The notes beneath the pieces are model-generated. The model saw nothing but the letters and a program-made list of their open reading frames with translations, had not been told where the DNA came from and made no database searches. Position numbers and translations under genes: made by a program. A stretch of DNA of 64,000 bases. Source: Sphingomonas sp. BAUL-RG-20F-R05-02 (GTDB taxonomy: Bacteria; Pseudomonadota; Alphaproteobacteria; Sphingomonadales; Sphingomonadaceae). Below, piece by piece: positions 14,784 through 23,822 of the stretch; the stretch's first letter is position 1; every line of letters starts with the position of its first letter. Where the stretch lies: contig NZ_JAKNQH010000003.1 of the NCBI RefSeq assembly GCF_022662305.1, positions 248,001-312,000 on the forward strand. Reading direction: 5' to 3'.

Positions 14784-17711
14784 TCAGTTTCCCTTGCCGA
14801 AGGGCAGGGTGAGCGCGTTGCCGTCATAACGGACGGTGCGCATCTCGGGCTGCGTCGTCGCCGCGTCGCCGGGACGGTCCATCACCACGACCCGCAACAT
14901 CCGCTGCTTGACGAGGCCGGGGAAGGTGCCACGCCGCGCACCGATCGTCAGCGTGCGTTTGGCATCGTCCCAGCGCAGATCGTAGCGCGCCGACTGGCCT
15001 TTTTCGTAGGCGTAGGTCTCGTTGTCATCCTCATACAGGGTGAAGCGGCCGTCCGCGCCGGGATAGATGCGCACGTCATAGGGCGCATCCGGTCGTTCGG
15101 TGGCATATTGCAGCACTGGGCCCATCGGCACGATCGCACCGGCGCGCACGTATAGCGGCACCACGTCGAGCGGCGCCTCGCGCGTGACGGTTTCGCCGCC
15201 GCGATAGCGCTGGTTGGTCCAGAAATCATACCACTCGCTGCCGCGTGGCAGGTAGGTCCGCACCGTCAGGTCGCGCGGTGCGCTGAGCGTCGCGGCATCG
15301 CGCTTCAACTCGCTCGGCGTGCGCCAGATGAAGCGGAACACGCGACCGCCCTCTGGATGGAAGAACTCGAGCCGCACCGGCAGTCGCTCGCCCCTCCGGA
15401 GCGTGTACCGCACCACGCGCGAGCGTGTCGCGCTGCGGTTCCAGTCGTCGATCGCGGGCTTGCCGGCCAGAAACAGGCGCATGCCATCGTTACCGGTCAG
15501 CCCGATCTCATACTCGCCATCCTCGGGCGCGATCAGATCGCCCTGCCAGCGCGCGGAAAAGTGGCTGAGCGATGTCAGGCCGGCGGGCATTTCGGCAAGC
15601 GGCGGGTCGGGCCAGGTGTGGTCGATCTTCGCGTCGAGCGCGGTCCCGGCAGCCTTCTCGAAGTTCTCGCCCGCGAAATACTGCACGCTAAGCCCTGGCT
15701 TGCCGTCGGCGGTGCGCAGCACGTCCGCCGGTACCGTCGTCGCTGCGGAAGGCAGGATGTTGTACATCGCCCGCGTGACCGGGTGAACGAGCAGCGACGA
15801 TCCGAACATGAAGCTGTCGTTGATGCTGCGCACCGCCGGATCATCGGGGAAGTCCATCGGCAACGCACGCATCAGCGTATAGCCGTCCGACGTCACCTTC
15901 GCGCTCAGGCTGTAGATATAGGGCAGCAGTTGGTAGCGCAGGTGCACGCTGTCGAGCAGCGTCTTGTACACTGCCGGATCGAGCGTCTTGAAGATATACG
16001 GCTCGCGTTCGACGTTGGTGCCGTGCACGCGCATGATCGGGTTGAACGTGGCATATTGGAACCAGCGCGCGAACAGCTCCCGCCACGCCGCGTTCTTCTC
16101 GCCACCGGGAAAATCGCTGACGAAGAAGCCGCCGGTGTCCTGCGTCCAGTACGGATTGCCGGTAATGGTGACGTTGACGCCGCCCGAAACCTGCTGTGCG
16201 AACGTCTTCCAGTTGGCGTAGATGTCGCCCGACCAGGATGCCGCAGCGGTACGCTGTGCGCCCGCCCAGGCCGAGCGGGTGAGGGTGAAGACGCGCTTGT
16301 CGCTGGTCGCGCGCTCGCCGTCATAGGTGCCCTGCGTCGTCATCAGCGAATAGGGGTTGAGATAGCGCGTGAAGTCGCCGAGCGCGTTGCTGCCCAGCGC
16401 CTTGGTATCGCGAACGTTGTCGACCGGGTTCCACATCGCCGAGCTGACTTCGACCTCGGTGCCGTCCATCCACAGCGCGTCGACGCCTTTGTCGAGCAGG
16501 CCGGACTTCACATATTTGAAGTAGATCTTGCGGCCAAGCGGGCTGTACGCATCGTACACGCGCGCCTGTTTCGAGATCCAGTGCAGCGGCTTGAAGCGCA
16601 GATCGTAGCGGTCGAGTTCGTGCGCGAGCGGCGTGTCGTTGCCGACCGACGGCCAGATCGACACCATCAGTTTCATGTGCAGATCGTGGATCTCGCGGCT
16701 CATCGCCGCCGGGTCGGGATAGCGTTTCGGATCCCACATCATGCCCGACCAGGTGCCGTCCTTGTCGCTGCCCCAATATTGCCAGTCCTGCACGATGTAA
16801 TCGAGCGGGAACTGTTCGCGGCGGAAAGTGCGGGCAACCTCAAGGATGCGATCCTGCGTCGGGTAACGTTCCTTGCTCATGAACAGGCCGAACGCCTGCT
16901 TGGGAAACATCGGCGCGTCGCCGGTCAGCCAGCGGTACGCGCCGACCACGCCGTCCATCGTGTCGCCGGCCATGATGTAATAATCGACGCCACCCGGCGC
17001 GCTTTCCGCCCACAGGCGCGCGCCATCGGCATCGTCCGTGAAGCGCATCTGCGAATAGGTGTCCCACAGCACGCCGTAGCGTTCGGTCGAGACCATGACG
17101 GGAATGATGATGCCGACGTTGGTCTGGACGAGCAGCAGATCCTTGCCGCGCCGGTTCACGTCGTTGTCGCTGGTGAAAGCGAAGCCGTAAATGCCCTCGT
17201 CCGGTTTCAGCGTGAAGCGGTTCTCGACCTCGTAGGTCGGCGCATTGGAGATCGTGCGCTTGCTGATCGTCTGCGGTGCGTCCGCCTTTTCGCGGGTGAG
17301 CAGGCGACCGGAGACATCGTAATAGCTGGCCGCGCCGCTGCGCTTGTCGATCGTGACGCGCAGTTTCGCGCCGTTGAGGGTGAGAGTGTCGGCGCTTTCG
17401 GTGATGGTGAAGGGCACGTCGCCGGGCGTGCGGATCACGACGAGGCTGCGCGCGGTCCAGTAGGATTGCCCGAGATTGGCGGTCACCCGCACCACGCCGG
17501 GTGCATAGAAGATCACCGATTTCGTCACCCCGCCAAGCGTGAACTGCACGCCGTTCCGCAAGCGCTGGAAGTGGAACGCCGCATTCTTGGCGGGCGCGAC
17601 CGCTTGCATCTGCCCAAGCGGATCGAGCCCCGTCGGCGCGGCAGGGCCTTGCGCGAGCGTGGGGCTCGCCGCGACCATCATGGCGGCGGTGGCGATCCAG
17701 CGTGCTTTCAT
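14784..17711 (-). CDS. GH31 alpha-xylosidase-like glycoside hydrolase with PA14 domain
   Basis: Exported retaining glycosidase, 975 residues. After a signal peptide (MKARWIATAAMMVAASPTLA) come the GH31 N-terminal beta-domain, the catalytic barrel with the nucleophile Asp in ALWMDGTEVE and the acid/base Asp in SWSGD, then an inserted PA14 domain (about residues 690-830; VQYFAGENF, GNDGMRLFLAGK) and C-terminal beta-domains. GH31 enzymes with a PA14 insert include the alpha-xylosidases that unwrap xyloglucan oligosaccharides, which fits the GH43 neighbour. The ATG at 17711 is preceded by AAAGGA; a GTG seven codons earlier is possible but less well placed. Last gene of a three-gene operon, 22 bases after the GH43 stop. 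Alpha-glucosidase activity is not excluded. Confidence 0.85.
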   Translation of the reverse strand: MKARWIATAAMMVAASPTLAQGPAAPTGLDPLGQMQAVAPAKNAAFHFQRLRNGVQFTLGGVTKSVIFYAPGVVRVTANLGQSYWTARSLVVIRTPGDVPFTITESADTLTLNGAKLRVTIDKRSGAASYYDVSGRLLTREKADAPQTISKRTISNAPTYEVENRFTLKPDEGIYGFAFTSDNDVNRRGKDLLLVQTNVGIIIPVMVSTERYGVLWDTYSQMRFTDDADGARLWAESAPGGVDYYIMAGDTMDGVVGAYRWLTGDAPMFPKQAFGLFMSKERYPTQDRILEVARTFRREQFPLDYIVQDWQYWGSDKDGTWSGMMWDPKRYPDPAAMSREIHDLHMKLMVSIWPSVGNDTPLAHELDRYDLRFKPLHWISKQARVYDAYSPLGRKIYFKYVKSGLLDKGVDALWMDGTEVEVSSAMWNPVDNVRDTKALGSNALGDFTRYLNPYSLMTTQGTYDGERATSDKRVFTLTRSAWAGAQRTAAASWSGDIYANWKTFAQQVSGGVNVTITGNPYWTQDTGGFFVSDFPGGEKNAAWRELFARWFQYATFNPIMRVHGTNVEREPYIFKTLDPAVYKTLLDSVHLRYQLLPYIYSLSAKVTSDGYTLMRALPMDFPDDPAVRSINDSFMFGSSLLVHPVTRAMYNILPSAATTVPADVLRTADGKPGLSVQYFAGENFEKAAGTALDAKIDHTWPDPPLAEMPAGLTSLSHFSARWQGDLIAPEDGEYEIGLTGNDGMRLFLAGKPAIDDWNRSATRSRVVRYTLRRGERLPVRLEFFHPEGGRVFRFIWRTPSELKRDAATLSAPRDLTVRTYLPRGSEWYDFWTNQRYRGGETVTREAPLDVVPLYVRAGAIVPMGPVLQYATERPDAPYDVRIYPGADGRFTLYEDDNETYAYEKGQSARYDLRWDDAKRTLTIGARRGTFPGLVKQRMLRVVVMDRPGDAATTQPEMRTVRYDGNALTLPFGKGN

Positions 17712-17733
17712 GCGTTTTCCTTTTCCGTTCACG

Positions 17734-19113
17734 TCAGCGGTCGAACCGCCAGTAATCCATATCGACCAGCGACGGCGCGCCGCCGCCCCGGAAGATCAGG
17801 TACAGGTCATGGACGCCGCTCGCGCTCGAAACGGCAGCGGTCTTCTCCTGCCATGCGCGCGCATCGGCGACAGGAAGAGTGCCGATGACCGGCCCGTCCG
17901 TCCGGTCGAGCCGCAACTCGATGGTCGCGTTTGGGGTACCGTGGGCGACCTGCGCGCGGAACGCCTTCGCGCCGCTCACGCCGAAATCGACACCCGCGAT
18001 CTTGATGTAGCTACGATCGGCAGTCCGCGTCACGTACACCGTACCGCTATCGTCCTGCGCCGTGGTGACGCCGAACGTCCAGGCATAGGGCCGATCACGG
18101 TCGCGCTTGATCCGTGAGGTCCAGGCGATCGTCTCCGCCTCGACGCGTGCATAGGGGTTGAGCGTCCCGATCTGCGGCGCGCTGGTCTTGTCCCACCAGT
18201 GCAGGTTCGCGATGGTGCCGTTCGGATTGTAATCGAACTTCGCGACCGAGACCGAGCGGCGCTCGTGGTGAACCGGGGTAAGCGCGAAGTTCAGCTCGTA
18301 GCTGAAGCCGAACAGGTATGATCCGCCCTTATAGTCGATGATGCCGGGGTGGTTGCCGGTCGCACGCGTATCGTGATCCATAATCGGCCCCTTGTACGTC
18401 CACGGACCCGTAGGGCGGTCGCTCATCGCATAGCCGATGCCTTCCGAGCAGCAGGTCGAGGCGAAGGCCATATAATAATGGCCGCCGCGGCCGTAGAACC
18501 ACGGACCTTCCTGATAATCGGTGATGCGGGGCTGTACCTTGGTGATCGGGCCGGAATAGCTCACCATATCGGGGTTGAGCTTGACGTACCACAGGTCCGG
18601 ATTGCCCCAGTAGAGATAGGCCTGACCTTGCCTGTCGATCCACACCGTCGGATCGAAATAGCCTTCGCCCGGCGCGATCAGCGGCTTGCCGAGCACATCG
18701 CGGAACGGCCCGGCGGGGTTGTCGGCGACCGCGACCGCGATCACGTTGCGCGGCGATCCCGCCACGGTGATCGGCGCATAGAGATAGAATTTGCCGTTCC
18801 GCGCGACCACCTGCGGCGCCCAGGCGTCGTTGGTCTGGTTCGCCCAGGGAAAGGTCTTGAGCGATGCGACCACGCCGCGATCGGTCCAGTTCGCCATGTC
18901 GGTCGAACTGTACAGCCGCCAGTCGAGCATCCTGAAACCCTCGGCATCGTCCTCGTCGTGGCTGGTGTAGAGATAGACCACGCCGTCATGCACCACCGGC
19001 GCGGGATCGGCGGTGAAGCGCGTCTGGATGATCGGCGCGCTCGCCTGCGCGGTAGCAAGCGGCGCTGCCGCAGCAAGTAGCGCGGGCGCGAACAGGCGGG
19101 CGAGGCGTGGCAT
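17734..19113 (-). CDS. GH43 family glycosidase with C-terminal CBM6-like domain
   Basis: Secreted five-bladed propeller glycosidase, 459 residues, leader MPRLARLFAPALLAAAAPLATA. The three GH43 acids are visible: Asp in TADPAPVVHDG, Asp in EGYFDPTVW and Glu in YQEGPWFYG. From about residue 325 (ARVEAETIAW) the protein continues into a CBM6-like sugar-binding beta-sandwich, with DVHDLYLIFRG-type ending seen in that family. Members are arabinofuranosidases or beta-xylosidases on arabinoxylan. The ATG at 19113 has GGGAGA upstream. It lies 16 bases after the Sde182-like gene and 22 bases before the GH31 gene in one operon. Confidence 0.88.
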   Translation of the reverse strand: MPRLARLFAPALLAAAAPLATAQASAPIIQTRFTADPAPVVHDGVVYLYTSHDEDDAEGFRMLDWRLYSSTDMANWTDRGVVASLKTFPWANQTNDAWAPQVVARNGKFYLYAPITVAGSPRNVIAVAVADNPAGPFRDVLGKPLIAPGEGYFDPTVWIDRQGQAYLYWGNPDLWYVKLNPDMVSYSGPITKVQPRITDYQEGPWFYGRGGHYYMAFASTCCSEGIGYAMSDRPTGPWTYKGPIMDHDTRATGNHPGIIDYKGGSYLFGFSYELNFALTPVHHERRSVSVAKFDYNPNGTIANLHWWDKTSAPQIGTLNPYARVEAETIAWTSRIKRDRDRPYAWTFGVTTAQDDSGTVYVTRTADRSYIKIAGVDFGVSGAKAFRAQVAHGTPNATIELRLDRTDGPVIGTLPVADARAWQEKTAAVSSASGVHDLYLIFRGGGAPSLVDMDYWRFDR

Positions 19114-19129
19114 GGAGAAGTCTCCCGGA

Positions 19130-20581
19130 TCAGGGCGTGATGGTGACAATCACGCGGGCGTAGCGGGTGAGCGGCGGCGAGCCCTTGTCGCTCACGCGGA
19201 CGATGAAATGTGCCTCGCGCGGCTCGGTCACCTTGGGCGCTGTGAAATCGACGGTATGGATGTTGGCGGCGATGCCATTTGGGATCACCGTGCGCCAATG
19301 GCCGACCTCGGCATAATGGAACCACTGGAAGCTGAGGCTGTCGCCATCGGGATCGGTGCTGTCGATCGCGCTCAGCACGAAGCGCTGGCCAGATTTAACG
19401 GTAATCCGCTCGGGCGTGGAGAGCTTGACCGCCGGCGGGTGGTTGGCGTGGGCGAACGGCTCGGTCGTCCACATCATGCGTGCGGCGAAATCGTTCTGGA
19501 AATCGTCGCGCCAGCGCCAGATGCCGGCACGGAAATCCTTGATCTGCCGATCCGACGGAGTTTGCGCGCGGCCATACTCGCGCTGCTGCCAAGGCATGTA
19601 GCTGTCGATCGCGTTGGTCCAGATCGGGCGCGTCTCCGGTTCGATGGGCACGTTGCTGAACCCGCTCGGATCGACGGTGGCGATCGGTGGCGTGTAATAT
19701 TCGTAGCGGCCGCCCCAGCCGCCCCAATCGGGATGATCGGGCACGCTCAGGCCATTGGGGATCAGCGACAGCCAGGACGGCGTATCGCCCTCCATCCCGT
19801 AAGCGACATCGGGATAGACCGCGCCAAGCGGGCCGTGGCCCTGCTGGATATGCTCGCGCAGCCATGTGTTGCTGATCGTCGTGTTGTCGGCGCCGTCGAT
19901 CAGCGTGTTGATGCCGGTCCACGTGCCGGCACCGTAGCCGCCGGGGCTGACGATGAAGAACACGTCGGGGAAGGTGCGGCGGATCCACGCGCCGCTGTCG
20001 TCCTGGTCCGAGATGGTATAGACGCGCAGCTTCGTGATCAGCCGCTTCGCCTCGGCGGGGCTGCGCATCTCGCGGATCGTGTAGAGCGCCTGCGCCAGCG
20101 TGTTCACGCCGCCCCACGCCGTCACCCACAGCGGTCGCGGATCGGTACGCTCCAGCGCCGCGATGATGAGGCGCGAGCCGGCGGTGTCCTTGCCCGCGCC
20201 GACCATCGCCATACCGTAGCCCGGCTGCCCGTCGCGCACGAGCGCGAGCAGCCGATCGGCACCCGGATAGCCGGTTTCGTGCAGCGCGAGGTTCGGCTGC
20301 ACCTTGCCATAGGCGTGAAGGATGCGGCGGATGGAATCGGGGTGGATCGCCGTCTTCATGTGGACCGAGGTGGTCGCGATCAGCCCTTCCAGGTCGATCT
20401 CGCTCGCATACAGGAGCAGGCGGGTGAAACTTTGCGTATCATCCGGGTCTGCCTCGATATCGCTCAGCACGATCAAGCGCTGCTTCTGCGCTGGCGCAGC
20501 CATCGGCGTTTCCGAAGCTGCCGCCGCGATCGGCGCGACGAGGAGCGCGGCACCGCCCATCATGGCCCAGAACCTCAGCAT
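19130..20581 (-). CDS. Sde182-like protein with nucleoside-hydrolase-like domain (DUF1593)
   Basis: Exported protein of 483 residues. After a signal peptide (MLRFWAMMGGAALLVAP...AAA) the nucleoside-hydrolase-like domain begins RLIVLSDIEADPDDTQSF, with the Asp cluster that binds calcium in true nucleoside hydrolases; WVTAWGGVNTLAQAL and YTISDQDDSG are family marks. The last 100 residues form a cadherin-like beta-sandwich (STDPDGDSLSFQW). The family was named from a cellulose-binding protein of a marine degrader; its enzymatic role is not settled. First gene of the operon with GH43 and GH31, divergent from the beta-helix gene, with a LacI-type operator between them. The ATG at 20581 is preceded by GAGGGAGGG. 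Confidence 0.82.
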   Translation of the reverse strand: MLRFWAMMGGAALLVAPIAAAASETPMAAPAQKQRLIVLSDIEADPDDTQSFTRLLLYASEIDLEGLIATTSVHMKTAIHPDSIRRILHAYGKVQPNLALHETGYPGADRLLALVRDGQPGYGMAMVGAGKDTAGSRLIIAALERTDPRPLWVTAWGGVNTLAQALYTIREMRSPAEAKRLITKLRVYTISDQDDSGAWIRRTFPDVFFIVSPGGYGAGTWTGINTLIDGADNTTISNTWLREHIQQGHGPLGAVYPDVAYGMEGDTPSWLSLIPNGLSVPDHPDWGGWGGRYEYYTPPIATVDPSGFSNVPIEPETRPIWTNAIDSYMPWQQREYGRAQTPSDRQIKDFRAGIWRWRDDFQNDFAARMMWTTEPFAHANHPPAVKLSTPERITVKSGQRFVLSAIDSTDPDGDSLSFQWFHYAEVGHWRTVIPNGIAANIHTVDFTAPKVTEPREAHFIVRVSDKGSPPLTRYARVIVTITP

Positions 20582-20713
20582 CCGTCGCCCTCCCTCTCGT
20601 GGCCATTGATCTGACCTTGATGCGGTTCCTAACCAATTGTGTTTCATTAGTCCTACTGAAAGCAAGCGTGGGGTCCGCGAGGTGCAGCAGAACCCCACCG
20701 ACGTCGCAGACAA

Positions 20714-20731
20714 GATGTTGACGTTAACATC
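20714..20731. promoter_or_regulatory. Candidate LacI-family operator 1
   Basis: The 18-bp near-palindrome GATGTTGACGTTAACATC has one mismatched pair. It lies in the 217-base divergent region between the Sde182-like operon and the beta-helix gene. The core TGTTNACGTTAACA recurs at 29216-29231, upstream of the receptor and MFS genes, and a LacI-family gene lies at 32247-33281. Binding by that regulator is inferred. Nothing else is recognised in this region. Confidence 0.6.
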
Positions 20732-20798
20732 GACTAGGTGTCAGATCGAGGCGGATGTTCAAAGCGTTGCTCACGCGGCGTCACAGGGGAAGACGACG

Positions 20799-23792
20799 AT
20801 GAAGGCAGCTTTTCTGGTGTGTACGATGTTGGCGGCGGCAACGCCCTCGATCGCGGCAGCGCAAACCGGTTCGGTCTATCGCACCGCCCCGCCGGATGCG
20901 CGCGCGGTGACCGTGCACGGCATCGGCGATGGCCGGACAGACGACAGCGCCGCGATCCAGCGCGCGATCGACGCGGCGGCAACGCCGGACGGTGGCGGCC
21001 TCGTGTTCCTGCCGAGCGGGCGCTACCGGATCACGCGGAGCATCCTGCTGCGCTCGGGCGTCCGCGTGTTCGGGGTTGGCAAGACGCGGCCGGTGATCGT
21101 GCTGGCGGACGATACGCCGGGGTTCGGCAGCGGCGTCGCCGCGATGGTCGCCTTTACCGGTGAGGATCAGTTCCGCTCCGGCAAACCCGCCGTGCCGCCG
21201 CGTACCACCGTGCCGTTCGACCCCACTATCTTCGACGCGACGCAGACGACCTTCTACTCGGCCCTCGCCAACGTCGATTTCGAGGTCGGCAGCGGCAATG
21301 CCGGCGCGGTGGCGGTGCGCTTCCGCGTCGCGCAGCACGCCTATCTGCGGCATATCGACTTCCACATGGGGTCGGGTCTCGCGGGCGTGTATCAGGTCGG
21401 CAACGCTTGCCAGGACCTGCACTTCTTCGGCGGGCGCTACGGTATCGTCACAGAAAAGACCGCGCCGATGTGGCCGTTCACGCTGCTCGACACGACCTTC
21501 GAGGGCCAGCGTGACGCCGCCATACGCGAGCATGAGGCCGGGCTGACGCTCGTCAACGTCGGCATCAGCAACACGCCGGTCGGAATCGAGATCGATCGCG
21601 GCTATTCGGATTCGCTTTGGGGCAGGGACGTGCGGTTCGACAACGTGTCGAACGCAGCCGTGCTGATCTCCAACGAGAACAACGTCCACACCCAGATCGG
21701 CTTCGACAATGCGGTGGCACGCGGCGTGCCGGTGTTCGCGCGGATGCGGGAAAGCGGCGTAACCGTGCCGGGCAAGGGTGCGCAATACCGGGTACGGGAC
21801 TTCTCCTATGGGCTGAAGATCGGCGCGCTTGGGCAGATGGGCGCGTACGCGACGGAGGCGAGCATCGTGCCGCTCGCGCGGATGCCGGCCGCGCCTGCAC
21901 CGGCGATCCGGCCGCTGCCGCCGGTAGCGGAGTGGGCGAACGCGCGCGATCTGGGCGTGCGGGGCGACGGCGAGAGTGACGACACCGCCGCGCTCCAGCG
22001 CGCGATCGACACCCACCGCGTGCTGTACCTGCCGAGTGGCCGCTACCGGATCAGCGATACGCTGACGCTACGGCCGGACAGCGTTCTGATCGCGCTGCAC
22101 CCCGCGCGCACCCGGCTGTTCCTGCGCGACGACGAGGCCGCGTTTGCCGGCGTGGGCAGCCCGAAGGCGCTGTTGCAAAGCGCGAAGGGCGGCGCTGCGA
22201 TCGTGTCCGGCCTCGGCCTGTGGGCGGGCAGCATCAACCCGCGTGCGAGTGCTTTGGTGTGGAGGGCGGGTGCCGCCTCGCTGGTGGATGACGTGCGGAT
22301 CGAGGGTCCGATGCTGCGCGATGGCACCACGCAGGCCAAGCCTGGCGATCCGCGCGTGCGGCCGGACGGTCAGCAGGCGAGCATCTGGGTGACGGATGGC
22401 GGCGGTGGTACCTTCTCGGGCATCTGGTCGCCCAACACGCTTGCCTCGGCCGGCTTCCGGGTGTCGAACACCACCACGCCGGGCCATGTCTACGAACTGT
22501 CGGCGGAACATCACTACCGGCACGAGATCGTGCTGGAGAATGTCGCCAACTGGGAGTTCCTCGCGCCCCAGACCGAGCAAGAGGTGCGCGACGGTGTCAA
22601 TGCGATCTCAACCGGGTTTCACGATTCCCGCAACATCCTGTTCGCCAATTATCACTCGTACCGCGTGACGCGCACCGCCAAGCCGATGGACACTGCGGTG
22701 CGGCTGTTCAACTCGGGCGACCTCCGCTTCCGCAACGTGCTGGTGAACGCCGAAAGCGGCTTCGCCAGTTGCGACATGAAGGGTTGCGGCACGTTTTCGC
22801 GGGCGAGCAAATATCCGTTCGAGAATGCCATCACCGACGTGACCCGCCAGGTACAGGTGCGCGAACGCAACTTCGCGCAGTTGGACGTGCCGGCGGCAGG
22901 CGCTGCGGCAACCGCGAGCGGCGTGCCGGTCACGCCGGGCGTCGAGAAACTGGCAGATGGATTCTACTCGATCGCGGGCGCTGCGGTCGATGCCGAGGGC
23001 AAGCTCTACTTCATCGACCGGTTCTATAACCGTATCCACGGCTGGACGCGGGCCGCCGGCCTGACGACGGTGACCGATCTGCCGCTCGATCCGGTCAGCC
23101 TGGCGGTGGACCGGTCGGGCAAGCTGCTGGTGCTATCCTCTGCCGGGCGCGATGGCACGGTGTACAGCATCGACCCCAAACAGCCGGCGCAGGTGCACGT
23201 GATCGCGCCGACCGACACCACACCGCACGCCAGCGCGACGACTTTGTTGCCCGGTAACGTGTGGGCGAACGGCGAATTCGACGACCGTATCGATCCCAAG
23301 ACCTACGTTTACCCGACGCTGGCCGACTTCTTCACCACCAAGATGGGAGAGGCGAAGGCACGGCAATATGTGTCGCCGGACGGATCGCTGGTGCTGCCGG
23401 CCTTCCGGGTGTGGAACCAGGGGCCGGACGATCAGCAGGGCTGGCGCTGGTCCGATCCGCTGGACGCCTACGGGCTGGTCGGGGCGGCGACCGGATCGCG
23501 CGTGGTGCTGGCCAATTCCTCCGAGGATCGCACTTATAGCGGGCTGGTCGGCGCGGACGGGGCGTTGAGCGACCTCAAGATCATCGCGCCGCGCGGCGGC
23601 GAGAGCGCGGTGCAGGGCCCGGATGGCCGGTTGTACGTGGCCGACGGGCAGGTGTTCGTCTATGGCGCGGACGGCAAGGAGCTGCGGCGGATCGATACGC
23701 CCGAGCGGCCGCTGCAGCTGGTGCTGGGCGGGCGTGACGGGCGGACGTTGTTCATCCTCACCCATCACGCGCTGTACGCGACGGCGATTTAA
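20799..23792 (+). CDS. Tandem pectate-lyase-3-type beta-helix protein with C-terminal beta-propeller
   Basis: Large secreted protein, 997 residues, leader MKAAFLVCTMLAAATPSIAAAQ. Two copies of a pectate-lyase-3-type start occur: VHGIGDGRTDDSAAIQRAIDAA with FLPSGRYRIT near residue 40, and LGVRGDGESDDTAALQRAID with YLPSGRYRIS near residue 390. Each opens a right-handed beta-helix, an arrangement known from GH55 enzymes and phage-type spike proteins. From about residue 715 (GVEKLADGFYSIAGAAVDAEGKLYFIDR) the chain becomes an NHL/SMP-30-like propeller of repeated DxxGxLYV units. I cannot name catalytic residues with confidence, so the enzyme class is open. Start is the ATG at 20799 after AGGGGA; divergent from the Sde182-like operon and probably controlled by the same operator. 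Confidence 0.72.
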   Translation: MKAAFLVCTMLAAATPSIAAAQTGSVYRTAPPDARAVTVHGIGDGRTDDSAAIQRAIDAAATPDGGGLVFLPSGRYRITRSILLRSGVRVFGVGKTRPVIVLADDTPGFGSGVAAMVAFTGEDQFRSGKPAVPPRTTVPFDPTIFDATQTTFYSALANVDFEVGSGNAGAVAVRFRVAQHAYLRHIDFHMGSGLAGVYQVGNACQDLHFFGGRYGIVTEKTAPMWPFTLLDTTFEGQRDAAIREHEAGLTLVNVGISNTPVGIEIDRGYSDSLWGRDVRFDNVSNAAVLISNENNVHTQIGFDNAVARGVPVFARMRESGVTVPGKGAQYRVRDFSYGLKIGALGQMGAYATEASIVPLARMPAAPAPAIRPLPPVAEWANARDLGVRGDGESDDTAALQRAIDTHRVLYLPSGRYRISDTLTLRPDSVLIALHPARTRLFLRDDEAAFAGVGSPKALLQSAKGGAAIVSGLGLWAGSINPRASALVWRAGAASLVDDVRIEGPMLRDGTTQAKPGDPRVRPDGQQASIWVTDGGGGTFSGIWSPNTLASAGFRVSNTTTPGHVYELSAEHHYRHEIVLENVANWEFLAPQTEQEVRDGVNAISTGFHDSRNILFANYHSYRVTRTAKPMDTAVRLFNSGDLRFRNVLVNAESGFASCDMKGCGTFSRASKYPFENAITDVTRQVQVRERNFAQLDVPAAGAAATASGVPVTPGVEKLADGFYSIAGAAVDAEGKLYFIDRFYNRIHGWTRAAGLTTVTDLPLDPVSLAVDRSGKLLVLSSAGRDGTVYSIDPKQPAQVHVIAPTDTTPHASATTLLPGNVWANGEFDDRIDPKTYVYPTLADFFTTKMGEAKARQYVSPDGSLVLPAFRVWNQGPDDQQGWRWSDPLDAYGLVGAATGSRVVLANSSEDRTYSGLVGADGALSDLKIIAPRGGESAVQGPDGRLYVADGQVFVYGADGKELRRIDTPERPLQLVLGGRDGRTLFILTHHALYATAI

Positions 23793-23797
23793 ATCGC

Positions 23798-23820
23798 GGG
23801 CGCGGCGGGAGGCCGCGCCC
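23798..23820. terminator. Convergent terminator hairpin
   Basis: A perfect 9-bp GC-rich stem (GGGCGCGGC / GCCGCGCCC) with a 5-base loop fills the 30-base gap between the convergent beta-helix and GH51 genes; no clear T-run. It likely ends both transcripts. Confidence 0.6.
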
Positions 23821-23822
23821 AG

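Noticed and set aside
15357..17888. 843-codon open frame on the plus strand opposite the GH31 gene
   Set aside because: It is antisense to a clear GH31 gene, has Arg/His/Val-rich composition with no domain, and reflects the lack of stops opposite GC-rich codons. The same applies to long frames opposite the tannase, the TonB receptors, LutB, the rhamnose dehydrogenase/IclR pair and the GPH transporter.
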